In this document: positions 30,639 to 39,085 of the stretch, in pieces | How the letters are laid out: each line of letters begins with the position of its first letter | Position numbering within the stretch: position 1 is the first letter of the stretch | Source of the DNA: Alcanivorax quisquiliarum | GTDB taxonomy: Bacteria; Pseudomonadota; Gammaproteobacteria; Pseudomonadales; Alcanivoracaceae | DNA length: 64,000 nucleotides | Assembly (NCBI RefSeq): GCF_023051175.1 | Contig: NZ_JALKII010000001.1 | Location: 124,001-188,000, forward strand | Direction of reading: 5' to 3' | Notes under the pieces: generated by a model | The model's database searches: none | What the model was told of the DNA's origin: nothing | The model's input: the letters and a program-made list of their open reading frames with translations, nothing else | Made by a program: the position numbers and the translations under genes

Positions 30639-31805
30639 CTATGCTAGCAGCAAATCGACCGCCCGGTCGATGACTGACTGGTCAGTGTAGAAGTGTGGCG
30701 ACAAGCGGATGCCGCCCGCTCGCTGCGCGCACACCACGCCAGCCGCCTGCAGGCGCGCATAGGCGGCGGCAGGGGTTTCGCGATCCGGCTGCCAGGTGAT
30801 GATACCGCTGCGCCGGGTATCACAGGCAGGACTGATCATGCGCCCTCGGCCGCTTTCCCGCAGGCGCTGATCCAGATAACCGCTGCGTGCCAGCAGCGCC
30901 TCGCCGACGTGTTCCATCCCGACTTCCAGCAACAGCGACAGGCTCGCGGAAAGGGCGTGGATGGTCAGCATGTTGGGGCTGCCGCATTCAAACCGCCGTG
31001 CACTGGCGGCTGGCGCCCAGTCGGCCCGGTCGTAATTGCCGGCGTCTTCCACCATGTGCCAGCCGTACTGGGTCAGGGCGAGCTGCTCGCGTACCGGGGC
31101 GCGGCAATAGAACAGCGCCAGGCCCTCGGGGCCGAGCATCCATTTGTGCCCATCGGCGACCACGAAATCTGCGTGGCAGGCGCGAGCATCAAAGGGCAGC
31201 GCGCCAAGCGTCTGGATGGCATCGACACAGAACAGCGTGCCGTTGTCGCGGCAGGCTTCGCCCAGGCGTGTGAGATCCATGCGCAGCCCGGTGCCATATT
31301 GCACCGAGCTGATCGACAGCAGGCGCGTGCGCGGGGTCAGCGCGTCAATCAGCGCCTGCTCCGGTGCGTCGCCGCTAATATCCACCATGATCGTGCGCAC
31401 GCCGCGCTGCGCCAGCGCTTGCCAGGGAATGCGGTTGGACGGGAATTCCTGGTCGCTGATGACGATCTCGTCGCCAGCTTGCCACGCGAGCCCGGCGGCG
31501 ATCAGCGACAACCCTTCGGAGGTGTTTTTCAGTAACGCGATATCGGCTGCGTCCGGTGCATTGATCAACTGGCACAGCTGTGCGCGCAGCCGCGCCTGCA
31601 CCGCCAGCCAGCCGGGGTAATCGCGTGCGCCCTGGCGCAGGTTTTCATCGGCAAAACGGCAGACGGCATCCCGAGTGCGGTGTGGCCAGGGGGCGACCGC
31701 CGCGTGATTGAGGTAATAGACATCTGCTGCCTGCGGAAACTCGGATGTGATAGCAGCAGGCAGCGCGGCGAAGCTGCCGGCAGACCGCAGTGGAGAGTCA
31801 TTCAT
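30639..31805 (-). CDS. Class V aminotransferase (cysteine desulfurase/epimerase-like)
   Basis: A 388-residue PLP enzyme of the class V aminotransferase fold. YYLNHAAVAPWP is the substrate-binding start, LKNTSEGLSLIAAGL the phosphate-binding region, VDAIQTLGALPFD the Asp that contacts the pyridine ring, and DGHKWMLGPEGLALFYC holds the PLP Lys. It resembles isopenicillin-N-epimerase-like and SufS-like proteins, but no SufS active-site loop Cys is clear, so the reaction is undetermined. ATG at 31805 is preferred over a leader starting at 31943. It is divergent from a TetR regulator. Confidence 0.87.
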   Translation of the reverse strand: MNDSPLRSAGSFAALPAAITSEFPQAADVYYLNHAAVAPWPHRTRDAVCRFADENLRQGARDYPGWLAVQARLRAQLCQLINAPDAADIALLKNTSEGLSLIAAGLAWQAGDEIVISDQEFPSNRIPWQALAQRGVRTIMVDISGDAPEQALIDALTPRTRLLSISSVQYGTGLRMDLTRLGEACRDNGTLFCVDAIQTLGALPFDARACHADFVVADGHKWMLGPEGLALFYCRAPVREQLALTQYGWHMVEDAGNYDRADWAPAASARRFECGSPNMLTIHALSASLSLLLEVGMEHVGEALLARSGYLDQRLRESGRGRMISPACDTRRSGIITWQPDRETPAAAYARLQAAGVVCAQRAGGIRLSPHFYTDQSVIDRAVDLLLA

Positions 31806-31910
31806 GCCGTTGCCCTTGCTATGAATCGGGACAACAACGGTATCATTCTGGCGCGCCGGTTGCCTTGCCGGAGCGGTGTTTTTGCCCGGTGGCGGGCAGT
31901 GGGCTAGACT

Positions 31911-31939
31911 TTGACACTCCTTGGCCCCCCTGTTATCGG
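31911..31939 (+). promoter_or_regulatory. Candidate promoter of the TetR gene
   Basis: A consensus TTGACA (31911-31916) is followed after 17 bases by TATCGG (31934-31939), a weak -10. It lies in the gap between the divergent aminotransferase and TetR regulator genes. Confidence 0.4.
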
Positions 31940-31999
31940 GCATCAGTGGCGGCGCGACGCCTGCCGGGCCGCGGAATATCTTTCAGGAGAGTTGTGCAG

Positions 32000-32632
32000 A
32001 TGGGTGACCTGGAAAAAGCCGCTCGCAAGGCGCAGGAATTCCGTCAACGTGAACGTGAGATTCTGGACGCCGCGCTGGCGTTGTTTCTGGAACAGGGGGA
32101 AGACCGCGTCACGGTCGAGATGATCGCTGACCGGGTGGGTATCGGCAAGGGGACTATCTACAAGCACTTCGAAACCAAGAACGAAATTTATCTGTTGTTG
32201 ATGATTCGCTACGAGGAAGATCTGGCCGAGCTGTTTCGGCAGATATCCGGGAGCGAAGACAAGGAAACTATTGCGCGTGAATATTTCCGCTTTCGCATCA
32301 GCGATCCGCGCCGCTACCAGTTGTTCGATCGTCTCGAAAATAAAGTCATCAAGGATCAGGCAGTGCCCGAGCTGGTGGAGAAGTTGCACGCCATCCGCTC
32401 CGACAACCTCGCCAGCCTGGTGCGCACCATGGAAGCGCGCATGGATGACGGCACACTGGAAAACGTACCGGCGCCTTATCATATCGCGGCGGCCTGGGCG
32501 CTGGCGCATGGTGCTGTGGCACTGATGGAATCCCCTTATTACCAGAAGTTCATCGACGACAAAGCCGATTTCCTGGATTTTCTGGTGAGTATCGGTATCC
32601 GCATGGGCAACAAAGGCCAGCGTGGCAAGTGA
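32000..32632 (+). CDS. TetR family transcriptional regulator
   Basis: A 210-residue repressor-type protein. The N-terminal helix-turn-helix is clear: REILDAALALFLEQG, then TVEMIADRVGIGKGTIYKHF, then ETKNEIYLLLM. The C-terminal ligand domain is all helical with no known ligand signature. AGGAGA nine bases upstream marks the ATG at 32000. It overlaps or nearly touches the DUF1285 gene downstream, so the two may be co-expressed. Confidence 0.9.
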   Translation: MGDLEKAARKAQEFRQREREILDAALALFLEQGEDRVTVEMIADRVGIGKGTIYKHFETKNEIYLLLMIRYEEDLAELFRQISGSEDKETIAREYFRFRISDPRRYQLFDRLENKVIKDQAVPELVEKLHAIRSDNLASLVRTMEARMDDGTLENVPAPYHIAAAWALAHGAVALMESPYYQKFIDDKADFLDFLVSIGIRMGNKGQRGK

Positions 32633-32639
32633 GACGCAG

Positions 32640-33212
32640 ATGACTGAGCCACGCTCGGCGGAGGATGTTCTGGCGCTGCTGGAAAAAGCCGAAAAGGACG
32701 AGCAGGGCTTGCCGCCGGTGCATCGCTGGCAGCCGGATCATCAGGCCGACATTGATATACGCATTGCTCGCGATGGCCGCTGGTATCACGAGGGCTCGGT
32801 GATCCGGCGCGAAGCGATGGTGCGGGTGTTCTCCACTATTTTGCGCCGCGAGGGCGATGATTATTTCCTGGTCACGCCAGCGGAAAAACTCCGTATTGTC
32901 GTGGAAGACGCGCCCTTTGTTGCGGTTGCTCTTGAGCAGGTTGTTGATCGGGGCGTTGCCAAGCTGGTATTCACCACAAACGTGGGAGCGACGGTGGTGG
33001 CGGATGCGCGGCACCCGCTGCGGGTCGAGACTGATCCTGCAACGGGCGAGCCGTCCCCGTACTTGCGGGTCCGCGATAATCTCGAAGCACTGCTTGGCCG
33101 TAATGTGTTTTATCAGCTGGTGGAGCTTGCCGAGCAGGTGCAGCACCAGGGCGAGCCTTGGCTGGCCGTGCGCAGCGATGGCGAACAGTTTCTTGTCGGC
33201 CCGCTCGGCTGA
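32640..33212 (+). CDS. DUF1285 family protein
   Basis: A 190-residue cytoplasmic protein of the DUF1285 family. Hallmarks are GLPPVHRWQPDHQADIDIRIARDG, WYHEGSVIRREAMVRVFSTIL, and YFLVTPAEKLRIVVEDAPFVAV. Structures of the family show a two-domain beta fold, but the function is unknown. The ATG at 32640 starts 7 bases after the TetR stop; GTG at 32622, overlapping the TetR gene, is an alternative. Confidence 0.85.
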   Translation: MTEPRSAEDVLALLEKAEKDEQGLPPVHRWQPDHQADIDIRIARDGRWYHEGSVIRREAMVRVFSTILRREGDDYFLVTPAEKLRIVVEDAPFVAVALEQVVDRGVAKLVFTTNVGATVVADARHPLRVETDPATGEPSPYLRVRDNLEALLGRNVFYQLVELAEQVQHQGEPWLAVRSDGEQFLVGPLG

Positions 33213-33284
33213 GTCGCCGCAAACCCCATACACAAACGCCGCTGCGTGCCCGCCATGGGCCGCGTAACAGGAGCAGTGCAGGCG

Positions 33285-34178
33285 ATGGAGCGTCTTCGTA
33301 CCTTGTTTGTTTCTCTCTATCTTCCGCTGGTGACTGCGCTGGGCACGATGGCGTTGGTGCAGGTGGCGCCAGCGCAGCCCGGCTGGTATGGCGCTGCGTT
33401 GGCCTGCCTGGCGTTGCCCGTCTGGCTGGTGCTGTTGCGGCTGCGCCATCCTCCGCGAGAGCGTGCCCATCTGCCGGTGGTGACGCTGCTGGTCTGGATC
33501 GGCGCCTGCCTGGCGTTGTGGGGCACCTTGCTGGATGACAATCCGGCCTGGCAGCCGGTTGTGTGCGCGGCGCTGGCAGCAGGCGGCTATCTGGTGTTTC
33601 TGTTGTGGCCCGGCTCACGGCACGCGTTGGCGCAGGTGCCTCAGCCGGGGAGCGCAGTGCTGCCGTTGCCGCTGGCTCTGGCCGACGGCACGCCAGTGGC
33701 GCAGGCGCTGGAGGATCGGGCTGCGCTGTGGCTGTTTTTTCGCGGCAACTGGTCGCCGTTGTGCAAAGGGCAGGTGGCGGAGCTGGTGCGATGGCAGCCA
33801 GCGTTGGCGGCACGTCGTGCACGGTTGGTGCTGGTCAGCCAGCAACCCGCTGCCCGAACACGCGCACTGCTGGGGCCGGAGGCCGCCGATGTGCTGATCT
33901 GCCAGGATCGCGAGCTTGCCGCAGCGCGGCGGCTGGGTTTGTTGCGACGAGGCGCTGTGCCACTGTGGTGGCGCTTGTTCGGCCATGGCGCCGACACGGT
34001 GCAACCAGCGCTGATGCTGACCGATGCGGAAGGTGATCTGTTGCGTCTGGCAGTCAGCGAAAACGACTATGCGCGGCCCGCGCCGGCGGCGCTATTGAAC
34101 TTGCTGGGGCGGAACGAGAACAGCGGGGCGGAAGGCGGGCGGGTTGCGCCGCCTGCTCACGGCACGGACGGCGCGTAA
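33285..34178 (+). CDS. Membrane protein with AhpC/TSA-like redoxin domain
   Basis: A 297-residue protein. Residues about 8-110 hold three or four hydrophobic segments (VSLYLPLVTALGTMALVQV, GAALACLALPVWLVLL, VVTLLVWIGACLALWG, VVCAALAAGGYLVFLLW). Residues about 125-280 look like a peroxiredoxin or thioredoxin-fold domain: LADGTPVAQALEDRAALWLFF, then RGNWSPLCKGQVAEL. In related redoxins this loop reads RGxWCPxC; here the first Cys is Ser157 and only Cys160 remains. A C-terminal GxDTVQPALMLTDAEGDLL strand follows. AGGAG lies 11 bases before the ATG. Function unknown. Confidence 0.7.
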   Translation: MERLRTLFVSLYLPLVTALGTMALVQVAPAQPGWYGAALACLALPVWLVLLRLRHPPRERAHLPVVTLLVWIGACLALWGTLLDDNPAWQPVVCAALAAGGYLVFLLWPGSRHALAQVPQPGSAVLPLPLALADGTPVAQALEDRAALWLFFRGNWSPLCKGQVAELVRWQPALAARRARLVLVSQQPAARTRALLGPEAADVLICQDRELAAARRLGLLRRGAVPLWWRLFGHGADTVQPALMLTDAEGDLLRLAVSENDYARPAPAALLNLLGRNENSGAEGGRVAPPAHGTDGA

Positions 34179-34199
34179 ACAGGCGGGCTGTGCATCAGG

Positions 34200-35276
34200 T
34201 CAGGCTGCGCTGCGCCCTGGCAGCACCGCACGCAGCTTCTCGGCCATGCTGCGGATGGCGCTTTCGGTGTCGTCCCAGCCGATGCAGCCGTCCGTCACCG
34301 AGACGCCATATTCGAGCTGGCTGAGATCGGCCGGAATGGACTGGTTGCCGTGGCGCAGGTTGGATTCCACCATCAGGCCAACGATCGACTGATTGCCTTC
34401 CAGAATCTGGTTGGTGATATTTTCCATCACCAGCGTTTGCAGCGCCGGGTCCTTGTTGGAGTTGGCATGGCTGCAATCGACCATGATGTTGGTGGAAACC
34501 TTCGCCTTGCGCAGCGCCTGCTCGGCCAGCGCCACGGACACTGAATCATAGTTCGGCTTGCCGCCGCCGCCCCGCAGCACAACGTGTGCGTAAGGGTTGC
34601 CGCGTGTGACTGTCACTGCCGCCTTGCCGTCGGCATCAATGCCGAGGAAGCGGTGCGGATGGCGCACCGACAGCATGGCATTAATGGCCACATCCAGACT
34701 GCCATCGGTGCCGTTCTTGAAACCTACGGGGCTGGACAGGCCGGAGGACATTTCCCGGTGCGTCTGCGACTCCGTGGTGCGGGCGCCGATGGCCGACCAG
34801 GTGATCAGATCCTGCAAATATTGCGGCGTGATCGGGTCGAGCGCTTCGGTGGCGGTGGGCAGGCCGGCCTCGGCCATCTCCAGCAGCAGCTTGCGCGCGA
34901 TGTGCAAGCCATCCTCGATCTTGAACGTGTCGTTCATGTACGGATCGTTGATCAGGCCCTTCCAGCCCACTGTCGTGCGCGGCTTTTCAAAATAGACGCG
35001 CTGCACCAGCAGCAGGCTGTCCTGCACTTCGTCGGCCAGCTTTTTCAGGCGGACGGCGTAGTCTTTGGCAGCGTCCACATCGTGGATCGAGCAGGGGCCG
35101 ATGACGATGAACAGGCGCGGGTCCTTGCGATCAAGAATGTCGCGGATCGCCTGGCGGCCAGCCGCTACCGTGCTGCGGGCGCGCTCGGAAAGCGGCAGGT
35201 GCGCTTTCAGTTCACGCGGCGTAATCAGCAACGTCTGGGATTCGATATTGAGGTTATCAACCTGTGTCTGCGCCAT
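34200..35276 (-). CDS. 3-deoxy-7-phosphoheptulonate synthase, class I
   Basis: A 358-residue enzyme that condenses phosphoenolpyruvate and erythrose 4-phosphate, the first step of aromatic amino acid synthesis. FIVIGPCSIHD, VYFEKPRTTVGWKG, GARTTESQTHREMSSGL, LRGGGGKPNYD and VDCSHANSNKD identify the AroFGH type. Which amino acid inhibits it cannot be told from this sequence with confidence. The ATG at 35276 gives MAQTQVDNLNIESQ; a longer frame from 35351 is less likely. Confidence 0.95.
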   Translation of the reverse strand: MAQTQVDNLNIESQTLLITPRELKAHLPLSERARSTVAAGRQAIRDILDRKDPRLFIVIGPCSIHDVDAAKDYAVRLKKLADEVQDSLLLVQRVYFEKPRTTVGWKGLINDPYMNDTFKIEDGLHIARKLLLEMAEAGLPTATEALDPITPQYLQDLITWSAIGARTTESQTHREMSSGLSSPVGFKNGTDGSLDVAINAMLSVRHPHRFLGIDADGKAAVTVTRGNPYAHVVLRGGGGKPNYDSVSVALAEQALRKAKVSTNIMVDCSHANSNKDPALQTLVMENITNQILEGNQSIVGLMVESNLRHGNQSIPADLSQLEYGVSVTDGCIGWDDTESAIRSMAEKLRAVLPGRSAA

Positions 35277-35360
35277 GATGCCGGTCTGTCCGTACGGGTA
35301 ATTCAGGGACAGGCAGTCTAGCGGAATCCCCGCAGTGAAGAAACACGGCACAAAAAGCCA

Positions 35361-36083
35361 TCATTGTTCTGCCAGCAATTCCTCGACCCAGGCTGGTACC
35401 AGTTGGGAGGCCGGGCCCTCCCGATGTTCAGCAAAAGCGGTACGCACGCGAGAGGCTTCCAGATTCAGCTCGATGGTGTGGGCACCAGCCGCATTGGCGA
35501 CCTCGACAAACCCGGCTGCGGGATACACATTGCCGGAAGTACCGATGCTGGCAAACATCGTGCACTGGGACAGCGCCTGGTAAATATCATCCATTTGCAG
35601 CGGCACTTCACCGAACCAGACGATATGTGGTCGCAGCCGGCCACGCTGATCGCAGGCGCTACAATGGCTGTGCGGGCCGAGATCGGCGCTGGCCTTGCTG
35701 ACATGCTGGCAGTGCAGGCAGCGCGCCTTCAGCAACTCGCCATGCATGTGGATGATTGCTTCACTGCCGGCGCGCTCGTGCAGATTGTCAACGTTCTGTG
35801 TGACCAGCAGAAAGCGGCCCGGCAACGCGCGCTCGAGGCGCGCCAGTGCCTGGTGCGCCGCATTCGGCGCAAGCTCGGGTGACAGCAATTGCTGCCGCCG
35901 GGCGTTGTAAAAGCGTTGCACCAGCGCCGGATCCCGCTGGAAGGCTTCCGGCGTTGCCACATCCTCCAGCCGATGATTTTCCCAAAGGCCGTCATCACCA
36001 CGAAAAGTGCGGATGCCGGATTCGGCGGAAATTCCAGCACCGGTAAGAATGACGACACGATCATGGGGGGATAATACGGACAT
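35361..36083 (-). CDS. cobB: Sir2-type NAD-dependent protein deacylase CobB
   Basis: A 240-residue sirtuin. NAD-binding [29 protein letters not shown], catalytic His in [11 protein letters not shown], and a four-Cys zinc site (CLHCQH ... CSACDQ). FYNARRQQ supplies the Tyr and Arg that in class III sirtuins bind succinyl and malonyl groups, so desuccinylase activity is expected along with deacetylase activity. AGGAG eight bases upstream supports the ATG at 36083. Confidence 0.95.
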   Translation of the reverse strand: MSVLSPHDRVVILTGAGISAESGIRTFRGDDGLWENHRLEDVATPEAFQRDPALVQRFYNARRQQLLSPELAPNAAHQALARLERALPGRFLLVTQNVDNLHERAGSEAIIHMHGELLKARCLHCQHVSKASADLGPHSHCSACDQRGRLRPHIVWFGEVPLQMDDIYQALSQCTMFASIGTSGNVYPAAGFVEVANAAGAHTIELNLEASRVRTAFAEHREGPASQLVPAWVEELLAEQ

Positions 36084-36140
36084 GCAACGAGCTCCTGGCA
36101 TAGCGTATAGCGCCGGCCGGCAAAGTGCCCCGGCAGGGAC

Positions 36141-36169
36141 TGATCAGCTTGCCCCGAGAGCGCTATAAT
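36141..36169 (+). promoter_or_regulatory. Candidate leaderless promoter of the 36177 gene
   Basis: A perfect -10 TATAAT (36164-36169) ends 7 bases before the ATG at 36177. The hexamer 17 bases upstream is TGATCA (36141-36146), a poor -35. An in-frame ATG at 36168 lies inside the -10 itself, so it is not used. Confidence 0.5.
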
Positions 36170-36176
36170 GGCCAGC

Positions 36177-36545
36177 ATGACCGATGCCATCATCCACTCC
36201 CATGAGCGCGCAACAGTCGCCGGCCATGGCCAGGTGAATCTGCTCCATTTTCATCACCAGAGCGTCCTGATGATCACTGCCCAGGCGGTTGGCCTGTATC
36301 GCGACCGTGCGGCACTGGACGATCCACTGGGCAATGGCGCGCTCGGGTTCGAGCTGATCCCGGCGGCCCTGCGCCCGGTGTGGGAGCAGCATTGTGGCTA
36401 TGTGCGAGAGCAGATGGCCGGTTTTATCGGCCTCACATCCGGTGCGGTGCTGTTTGTCCGGCCCGATGGCATCGCTCTGTATCCGGACGCCACCCGGGCC
36501 CTGCATAATCAGGCGCGCCAGTGGCTGATCCCCTTTATCCCCTGA
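36177..36545 (+). CDS. Hypothetical protein, 122 residues
   Basis: A small, probably cytoplasmic protein that I do not recognise. It has His-rich stretches (AIIHSHERATVAGHGQ and LLHFHHQSVLM) and a middle with PVWEQHCGYVREQMAGF, but no known motif, signal peptide or membrane segment. Codon use matches the neighbours. Its start is set by a TATAAT only 7 bases upstream. It is followed after 20 bases by the GNAT-nitrilase gene, so the two may be expressed together. It is divergent from cobB. Confidence 0.7.
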   Translation: MTDAIIHSHERATVAGHGQVNLLHFHHQSVLMITAQAVGLYRDRAALDDPLGNGALGFELIPAALRPVWEQHCGYVREQMAGFIGLTSGAVLFVRPDGIALYPDATRALHNQARQWLIPFIP

Positions 36546-36565
36546 TCTGATGCCGAGGAATGTCG

Positions 36566-38110
36566 ATGGGCGAGGAAACTACCAAACTCCGCTTGCGCAC
36601 ACTGTGCGAGGACGACTACCCACAGCTCGCCGCCCTGATGGATCTGGTCTATGCCGATATCGGCGGCGCCTGGCCGGAAGAAACCATCCGCGCCCTGATG
36701 CGGCTGTTCCCGGAAGGCCAGCTGTGTATCGTCGATAACGACGAGCTGGTGGCGGCAGCACTGACCATCAAGGTGAAATACGATCGTTTCTCAAACCCCC
36801 ACCGGTATGAAGAGCTGATCACCGACAATCGGGTGCATTCCCACGATGACGAGGGGGATGCCTTGTATGGCCTGGATGTGCTGGTGCACCCGGAGTTTCG
36901 CGGTTATCGCCTTGGCCGCCGTTTGTACGAAGCGCGCAAGGAGCTTTGCCGTGACGAGAACCTGCGCGCCATCCTCGCTGGCGGCCGTCTGCCCGGCTAT
37001 GGCGCCCATGCGGACTCGCTGTCGGTGACGGATTACATCGAGCAAGTGGAGCGCCAGCAGCTTTATGATCCGATCCTGTCGTTCCAGCTTGCCAACGGCT
37101 TCGATGTCAAACGTCTGCTGAAACGTTATCTGCCGGAAGACGAGGATTCCCGTGGTTACGCCACGCTGCTGGAATGGGACAATATTCTCTACACGCCCGA
37201 GCCGGAAGATGAAACCGGTTATATCAGTAAAACCATGGTGCGGCTGGGTGTGGTGCAGCGGCGCATGCGCGTGGCCACCTCGGTGGAAGACCTGATCAAT
37301 CAGGTCGAGTTTTTTGTTGATGCGCTGTCGGATTACCGGGCGGATTTTGCCATCCTTCCCGAGTTTTTCAGTGCACCGTTGATGGGCCTTGATGCGCAGC
37401 TGCACTCCATCGAGGCGATCCGGTTTCTGGCCGGCTTCACGGCGGAGATTCGCAGCGCAGTGTCGGATCTTGCCGTGAGCTACAACATCAATATCGTCGC
37501 CGGCTCGATGCCGCTGATCGAGGACGACAACGTCTACAACGTCGCCTACCTGTGCCGTCGTGACGGCACCGTGGAAGAGCAGCGTAAAATCCATATCACG
37601 CCGGGCGAGCGGCGTGATTGGGGTATCGAGGGTGGTGACAACTTGCAGGTGTTCGAAACCGATGCCGGGCGCATCGGCATCCTGATCTGCTACGACGTGG
37701 AGTTCCCGGAGCTGGGCCGTATTCTGGCCGAGCAGGGTATGGAAATCCTGATCGTGCCATTCTGGACCGATACCAAGAACGGCTACCTGCGCGTGCGTCA
37801 TTGCGCCCAGGCGCGGGCGATTGAAAACGAATGCTACGTCGCGATTTCAGGTTCCGTAGGCAACCTGCCGCGGGTGGACAACGTGGACATTCAATATGCC
37901 CAGTCGGCAGTGTTCACGCCCAGCGATTTCTATTTCCCCCACGATGGCATTATCAGCGAGGCAGTGCCGAACACCGAGATGCTGCTGTTTGCGGATGTGG
38001 ATCTGGAAAAACTGAAACTGCTGCACCAGGAAGGCTCTGTCACCAACCTCAAGGATCGCCGCCACGATCTCTATCGGCTGAAATGGCGCAGCCAGATGGC
38101 GGCCGAATAA
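36566..38110 (+). CDS. GNAT acetyltransferase fused to carbon-nitrogen hydrolase
   Basis: A 514-residue two-domain protein. Residues about 5-190 form a GNAT fold, with LDVLVHPEFRGYRLGRRLYEAR as the acetyl-CoA loop. Residues about 225-510 are a nitrilase-superfamily domain with the triad Glu266 (ILPEFFSAP), Lys341 (QRKIHITPGE) and Cys375 (LICYDVEFPE). The architecture occurs in other bacteria and presumably couples acyl transfer with amide hydrolysis, but the substrate is unknown. ATG at 36566 is chosen because GAGGA is six bases upstream; ATG at 36560 abuts that site. Confidence 0.9.
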   Translation: MGEETTKLRLRTLCEDDYPQLAALMDLVYADIGGAWPEETIRALMRLFPEGQLCIVDNDELVAAALTIKVKYDRFSNPHRYEELITDNRVHSHDDEGDALYGLDVLVHPEFRGYRLGRRLYEARKELCRDENLRAILAGGRLPGYGAHADSLSVTDYIEQVERQQLYDPILSFQLANGFDVKRLLKRYLPEDEDSRGYATLLEWDNILYTPEPEDETGYISKTMVRLGVVQRRMRVATSVEDLINQVEFFVDALSDYRADFAILPEFFSAPLMGLDAQLHSIEAIRFLAGFTAEIRSAVSDLAVSYNINIVAGSMPLIEDDNVYNVAYLCRRDGTVEEQRKIHITPGERRDWGIEGGDNLQVFETDAGRIGILICYDVEFPELGRILAEQGMEILIVPFWTDTKNGYLRVRHCAQARAIENECYVAISGSVGNLPRVDNVDIQYAQSAVFTPSDFYFPHDGIISEAVPNTEMLLFADVDLEKLKLLHQEGSVTNLKDRRHDLYRLKWRSQMAAE

Positions 38111-38205
38111 GGCAGCGAAAGAAGCGAGCAGGGAAAGAAGCGGGCAGGGGGCGAAGCGGGGCAGCGCCGCGCCGCTTTGTCCCTGCGTATGCGGGAGACT
38201 AAGCC

Positions 38206-38240
38206 ACCGTAGACCGTAGACCGTAGACCGTAGACCGTAG
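38206..38240. repeat. Heptameric tandem repeat (ACCGTAG)5
   Basis: Five perfect copies of the 7-base unit ACCGTAG lie 96 bases after the GNAT-nitrilase stop. No gene covers them. Unit number is likely to vary by slipped replication. The stretch just before it (38115-38165) repeats GAAAGAAGCG(A/G)GCAG imperfectly. Confidence 0.95.
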
Positions 38241-38289
38241 CCGTTTTGCCGGAGCGTGTTACGCCACCCGTCCGAGCGGCCTCAAGCGC

Positions 38290-38752
38290 AAAGTGGAAAT
38301 TTTCATAAAATTCCACAGGAAAAATCCCGAGCGTTAGCCCGTTTCGTTCCAGATCAAGTGCCGAGTATATATTTCCTGCCATAATCGCCCCCTCTTCCCT
38401 TGTGGGACAAGCGAAGCGTAGAACAGCCGCAGGCTGGCCCGGAGGGTGAGCGAATCATATTTTTGCTCCCCTCTCCCCTTGTGGGAGAGGGGTTGGGGGA
38501 GAGGGGGTTACGAACTTTTAGCTGTCACGATGCCAGCTACATGCTGCACTACTTTCATTTATTTTCAGTAGGAACTTCCATAAAAAATCCACATAAAAAA
38601 TTCAGAGCGTTAGCCCGTTTCGTTCCAGATCAAGTGCCTATTATATATTTTCTGCCATAATCTCCCCCTCTCCCCAACCCCTTATTCGCTTCGCTCACCC
38701 TTCGTGTTCTGCGCTTCGCTTGTCCCACAAGGGGAGAGGGGCTTAAAAAGGT
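38290..38752 (-). repeat. Composite palindromic repeat island, copy A
   Basis: Noncoding DNA made of repeated blocks, read on the minus strand: CTCTCCCCTTGTGGGAGAGG-type palindromes, two copies of an ATTATGGCAG(A/G)AAATATATA unit of about 65 bases (near 38330-38390 and 38608-38665), an A/T-rich block with CATGTAGCTGGCATCGTG, and GATTCGCTCACCCT...CTTGTCCCACAAG. The same blocks in the same order occur at 63263-63705 in the opposite orientation. Short open frames through them (translations such as LSPLVGEGLGERG) are artefacts. Confidence 0.85.
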
Positions 38753-38896
38753 TCATCGTTGGATGTCGGGGAGGGCAGCGCGGATTTTGAGGAAGAAATA
38801 CTCCTGATCCCGGTAGCCGTAGGCCCTGCGTTTGATCACCTTGATGGTGTTATTGATGCCCTCGACGATGCTTATGTTCAACGGATGTCGGCAACC
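38753..38896 (-). pseudogene. ISL3-family transposase 3' remnant, copy A
   Basis: The last 47 codons and stop of a transposase, with IVEGINNTIKVIKRRAYGYR and DQEYFFLKIRAALPDIQR, the C-terminal helix region typical of ISL3-family DDE transposases. Nothing upstream on the minus strand continues the gene, so it is a fragment. It is about 92% identical over 144 bases to the fragment at 63119-63262. Confidence 0.8.
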
Positions 38897-39035
38897 GGTA
38901 GCCCCGTCCCAGCCGCCGAGCGCTTCTATCGTCTTCCTGTCCAGTATGGTTCGCTCCAGAACTCACGAAGTCTGGGCTCAAGAGGACGAATCCACCGATA
39001 AAAGCTTCACGGAAATCGATGATGAACCAAAGAAA

Positions 39036-39064
39036 ACCGGGGCCATGTTGTGCATGGCCCCGGT
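39036..39064 (-). terminator. Terminator after ETF-QO
   Basis: A 12-base perfect stem (ACCGGGGCCATG and its complement) with a TTGTG loop, followed on the minus strand by TTTTCTTT. It lies 21 bases beyond the ETF-QO stop codon. Confidence 0.9.
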
Positions 39065-39085
39065 CGGGTGTTGCGGCGGTTACCC

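Noticed and set aside
38206-38240. Possible CRISPR array
   Set aside because: The 7-base units are contiguous with no spacers, and no cas genes are nearby.
38071-38382. Minus-strand frame starting MAGNIYSALDLERNGL
   Set aside because: Its start lies in a repeated noncoding unit that also occurs at 38608-38665 and 63442 with different, quickly ending frames, and its end overlaps the GNAT-nitrilase gene.
38400-38660. Frame with the translation PSPLVGEGLGERG
   Set aside because: This is a well-known false translation of the CTCTCCCC-type palindromic repeat.
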